From Sphingomonas echinoides ATCC 14820 (GTDB lineage Bacteria; Pseudomonadota; Alphaproteobacteria; Sphingomonadales; Sphingomonadaceae), in the NCBI RefSeq assembly GCF_000241465.1, contig NZ_JH584235.1, positions 3,933,651-3,995,551 on the forward strand: DNA of 61,901 nt, in the 5' to 3' direction. Positions 60,293 to 61,901 of this stretch are shown piece after piece (position 1 is the stretch's first letter; every line of letters begins with the position of its first letter). A program made the position numbers and the translations under genes. The notes under the pieces were generated by a model. The model was not told the origin of the DNA. It did not search any database and saw only the letters and a list, made by a program, of their open reading frames with translations.

Positions 60293-61318
60293 GTGGCGAC
60301 GCCCGATCCTGCCGCAGCGTTTCGTCCGCTTGCCCCCGCGCGCGCCGATCTGGTCGCGTGGCCCGATGCGTTCGGCACGCGCTTCATCGTGTTCGTCGAT
60401 ACCGAAGAGGAATTTGACTGGGCCGCGCCGCTGACCCGCGACGGCCATGCGGTGTCGGCGGTGGCGGCGATTCCCGCAGCCCACCGCTGGTTCGCCGATC
60501 ACGGCGTGCCCCTGACCTATATGGTCGATTATCCGATCGTGTCGGACGCGCGCGCGGTCGATGTGCTGCGTGCCGCCTGTGCGGATGGGGTCTCGGCGAT
60601 CGGCACCCAACTCCATGGCTGGGTCAATCCGCCCTTCGAAGAGGCGCTGACCTCGCGCAACAGCTATGTCGGGAACCTGCCGCGCCCGCTCGAAGCGGCG
60701 AAGATCGATTGCCTCACCGACGCCATCACCGCAGCCTTTGGCACCCGTCCGGTCGCATATCGCGCCGGGCGCTACGGCATTGGCCCGCATACCCTCGGCT
60801 TGCTCGCGGAGCGCGGGTACCGCCTCGATAGCTCGATGCGCGCGCGCTATAGCTATGCGGCGGACGGCGGGCCCGATTTCTCGGAGATTGGCAATGCGGC
60901 CTTTCATGTCGGCCCGGACGGCGGCTTGGTCGAGCTGCCGCTGACCACGGTATATACGGGCCTGTTGCGGCAACGGGGAGCAGCAGGATTGTATCGTGCC
61001 CTGGGCCACGTGCCGAAGGGACGCGGCCTGTTCGCCCGCACCCACATGCTCGCGCGCGTCGCGCTGACGCCTGAAGATATGCCGCAGCACGATGCGCTGG
61101 AGGCGATTGCGGTGGCGGTGGGGGAGGGGGTGCGCGTGCTGAACTTCTCGTTTCACTCGCCGTCGCTGGTGCCCGGGAATACCCCGTATGTGCGCGACGC
61201 GGCGGATCTGGCGGCCTTTTATGGCTGGTGGGAAGCGATTTTGGGCGATCTGGCGCGACGCGGGATCGCCGCCGCTTCGCTCGATCAGGTGATTGCAGCG
61301 GCGCACGCACGCCGCTAA
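60293..61318 (+). CDS. Polysaccharide deacetylase family protein
   Basis: 341 aa from GTG 60293, 2 bp after the histidine-kinase-like gene. NodB-type fold: IVFVDTEEEFDW (metal Asp region), IGTQLHGWVNPPFEE (His ligand), AYRAGRYGIGPHTLGLL (catalytic Arg/Tyr region) and NFSFHSPSLVPGNTPYVRDA (second His). Resembles the WalW-like group. No signal peptide, so it may act on a cytoplasmic lipid-linked or nucleotide sugar; unknown. Confidence 0.88.
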   Translation: MATPDPAAAFRPLAPARADLVAWPDAFGTRFIVFVDTEEEFDWAAPLTRDGHAVSAVAAIPAAHRWFADHGVPLTYMVDYPIVSDARAVDVLRAACADGVSAIGTQLHGWVNPPFEEALTSRNSYVGNLPRPLEAAKIDCLTDAITAAFGTRPVAYRAGRYGIGPHTLGLLAERGYRLDSSMRARYSYAADGGPDFSEIGNAAFHVGPDGGLVELPLTTVYTGLLRQRGAAGLYRALGHVPKGRGLFARTHMLARVALTPEDMPQHDALEAIAVAVGEGVRVLNFSFHSPSLVPGNTPYVRDAADLAAFYGWWEAILGDLARRGIAAASLDQVIAAAHARR

Positions 61319-61329
61319 CGAAGGCGCGG

Positions 61330-61406
61330 GGGCCTGTAGCTCAACTGGTTAGAGCTGGCCGCTCATAACGGCTAGGTTGCGGGTTCAAGTCCTGCCGGGC
61401 CCACCA
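61330..61406 (+). tRNA. tRNA-Ile2 (anticodon CAU, lysidine type), may be listed as tRNA-Met
   Basis: 77 nt, acceptor GGGCCTG/CGGGCCC, discriminator A, CCA encoded, anticodon CAT in the loop CTCATAA. Base pairs C4-G69 and C5-G68, used by TilS to select tRNA-Ile2, are present, and the T arm (TTCAAGT loop) resembles E. coli tRNA-Ile2. An elongator tRNA-Met is the alternative. Confidence 0.8.
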
Positions 61407-61436
61407 TGTCGCACCGTTTTCGATGGGCGTGGCGAT

Positions 61437-61470
61437 TGGATCGTAAGCGCGCGCTTGCGCTTACGATCCA
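61437..61470. other. 14-bp perfect inverted repeat between two tRNA genes
   Basis: TGGATCGTAAGCGC and GCGCTTACGATCCA with a 6-base loop. Very stable hairpin, no U-tract after it on either strand. It may end the tRNA-Ile2 transcript or shape processing. Confidence 0.75.
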
Positions 61471-61493
61471 GCCCGCCTAAGCGACGACACCGT

Positions 61494-61901
<408 letters not shown>

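Overview
The window is a 61.9 kb piece of a high-GC alphaproteobacterial chromosome, most likely from the order Sphingomonadales (Sphingomonas or a close relative). The reasons are a HemB with an aspartate-rich metal site, a TonB-dependent receptor, a fused cysN/cysC, GNAT and SDR paralogues with 4-bp ATGA/GTGA overlaps, a PDH E1 beta with an N-terminal lipoyl domain, and the dispersed palindromic repeats. No plasmid, phage or rRNA genes are seen. Almost all of it is packed, ordinary chromosomal coding DNA on both strands. The taxonomic call is an inference from gene content, not from a marker gene.

Layout. 2-5752 (+): end of a MATE exporter, hemB, two tandem GNAT acetyltransferases and an MFS-like/spermidine-synthase-like fusion, in a tight run. 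5749-6441: a small lipoprotein (-) and tRNA-Arg(ACG). 6611-11377 (-): a secreted tyrosine phosphatase downstream of a TonB receptor, preceded by a histidine-kinase-like protein that lacks its phospho-acceptor His. 11466-15129 (-): sulfate activation operon cysD-cysNC-cysQ, with a GC-rich palindromic repeat inserted in frame in the 5' end of cysNC. 15198-21453 (-): a small membrane protein, astB-astA-M20 peptidase (arginine succinyl-transfer catabolism), a DUF481 outer-membrane protein, rppH and an HSL-type esterase. 21500-28614 (+): histone-deacetylase-like amidohydrolase, korA-korB, a GxxExxY nuclease-like cassette bounded by inverted octamer repeats, photolyase and cyclopropane fatty acid synthase. 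28667-31084: two REP-like palindromes around an SDR gene, then purF (-). 31344-34499 (+): hisI, a lipoprotein, a MerR regulator and a large acyl-CoA dehydrogenase. 34590-39730 (-): a duplicated-domain secreted protein, a SleB-type cell wall hydrolase, a Cys-rich small protein, cysK and an MFS exporter. 39895-42338 (+): pdhA-pdhB. 42393-45018 (-): three TadE/TadG-type pseudopilin genes. 45118-50478: phytoene-synthase-like protein, EF-hand protein, trmFO (-), an SRPBCC membrane protein with a GbsR/MarR-type regulator (-), a YhhN-type protein and DUF488. 50485-55653 (-): DUF952, gyrA, an Ala/Lys/Pro-rich secreted protein, an SDR and yaaA. 55864-61318: a TPR protein (+), a small membrane protein beside an AT-rich patch, an Lrp/AsnC regulator (-), a degenerate histidine kinase (+) and a polysaccharide deacetylase (+). 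61330-61570: tRNA-Ile2(CAU) and tRNA-Pro(UGG).

The genes mostly serve housekeeping metabolism: heme, sulfate and cysteine, purine and histidine synthesis, pyruvate and 2-oxoacid oxidation, arginine breakdown, and envelope maintenance. The least ordinary items are (1) the GxxExxY cassette with matched inverted octamer arrays, (2) a GbsR/MarR regulator with near-identical palindromes in front of itself and its neighbour, (3) a repeat translated inside cysNC, and (4) two histidine-kinase-like proteins that have each lost a different part of the catalytic machinery.
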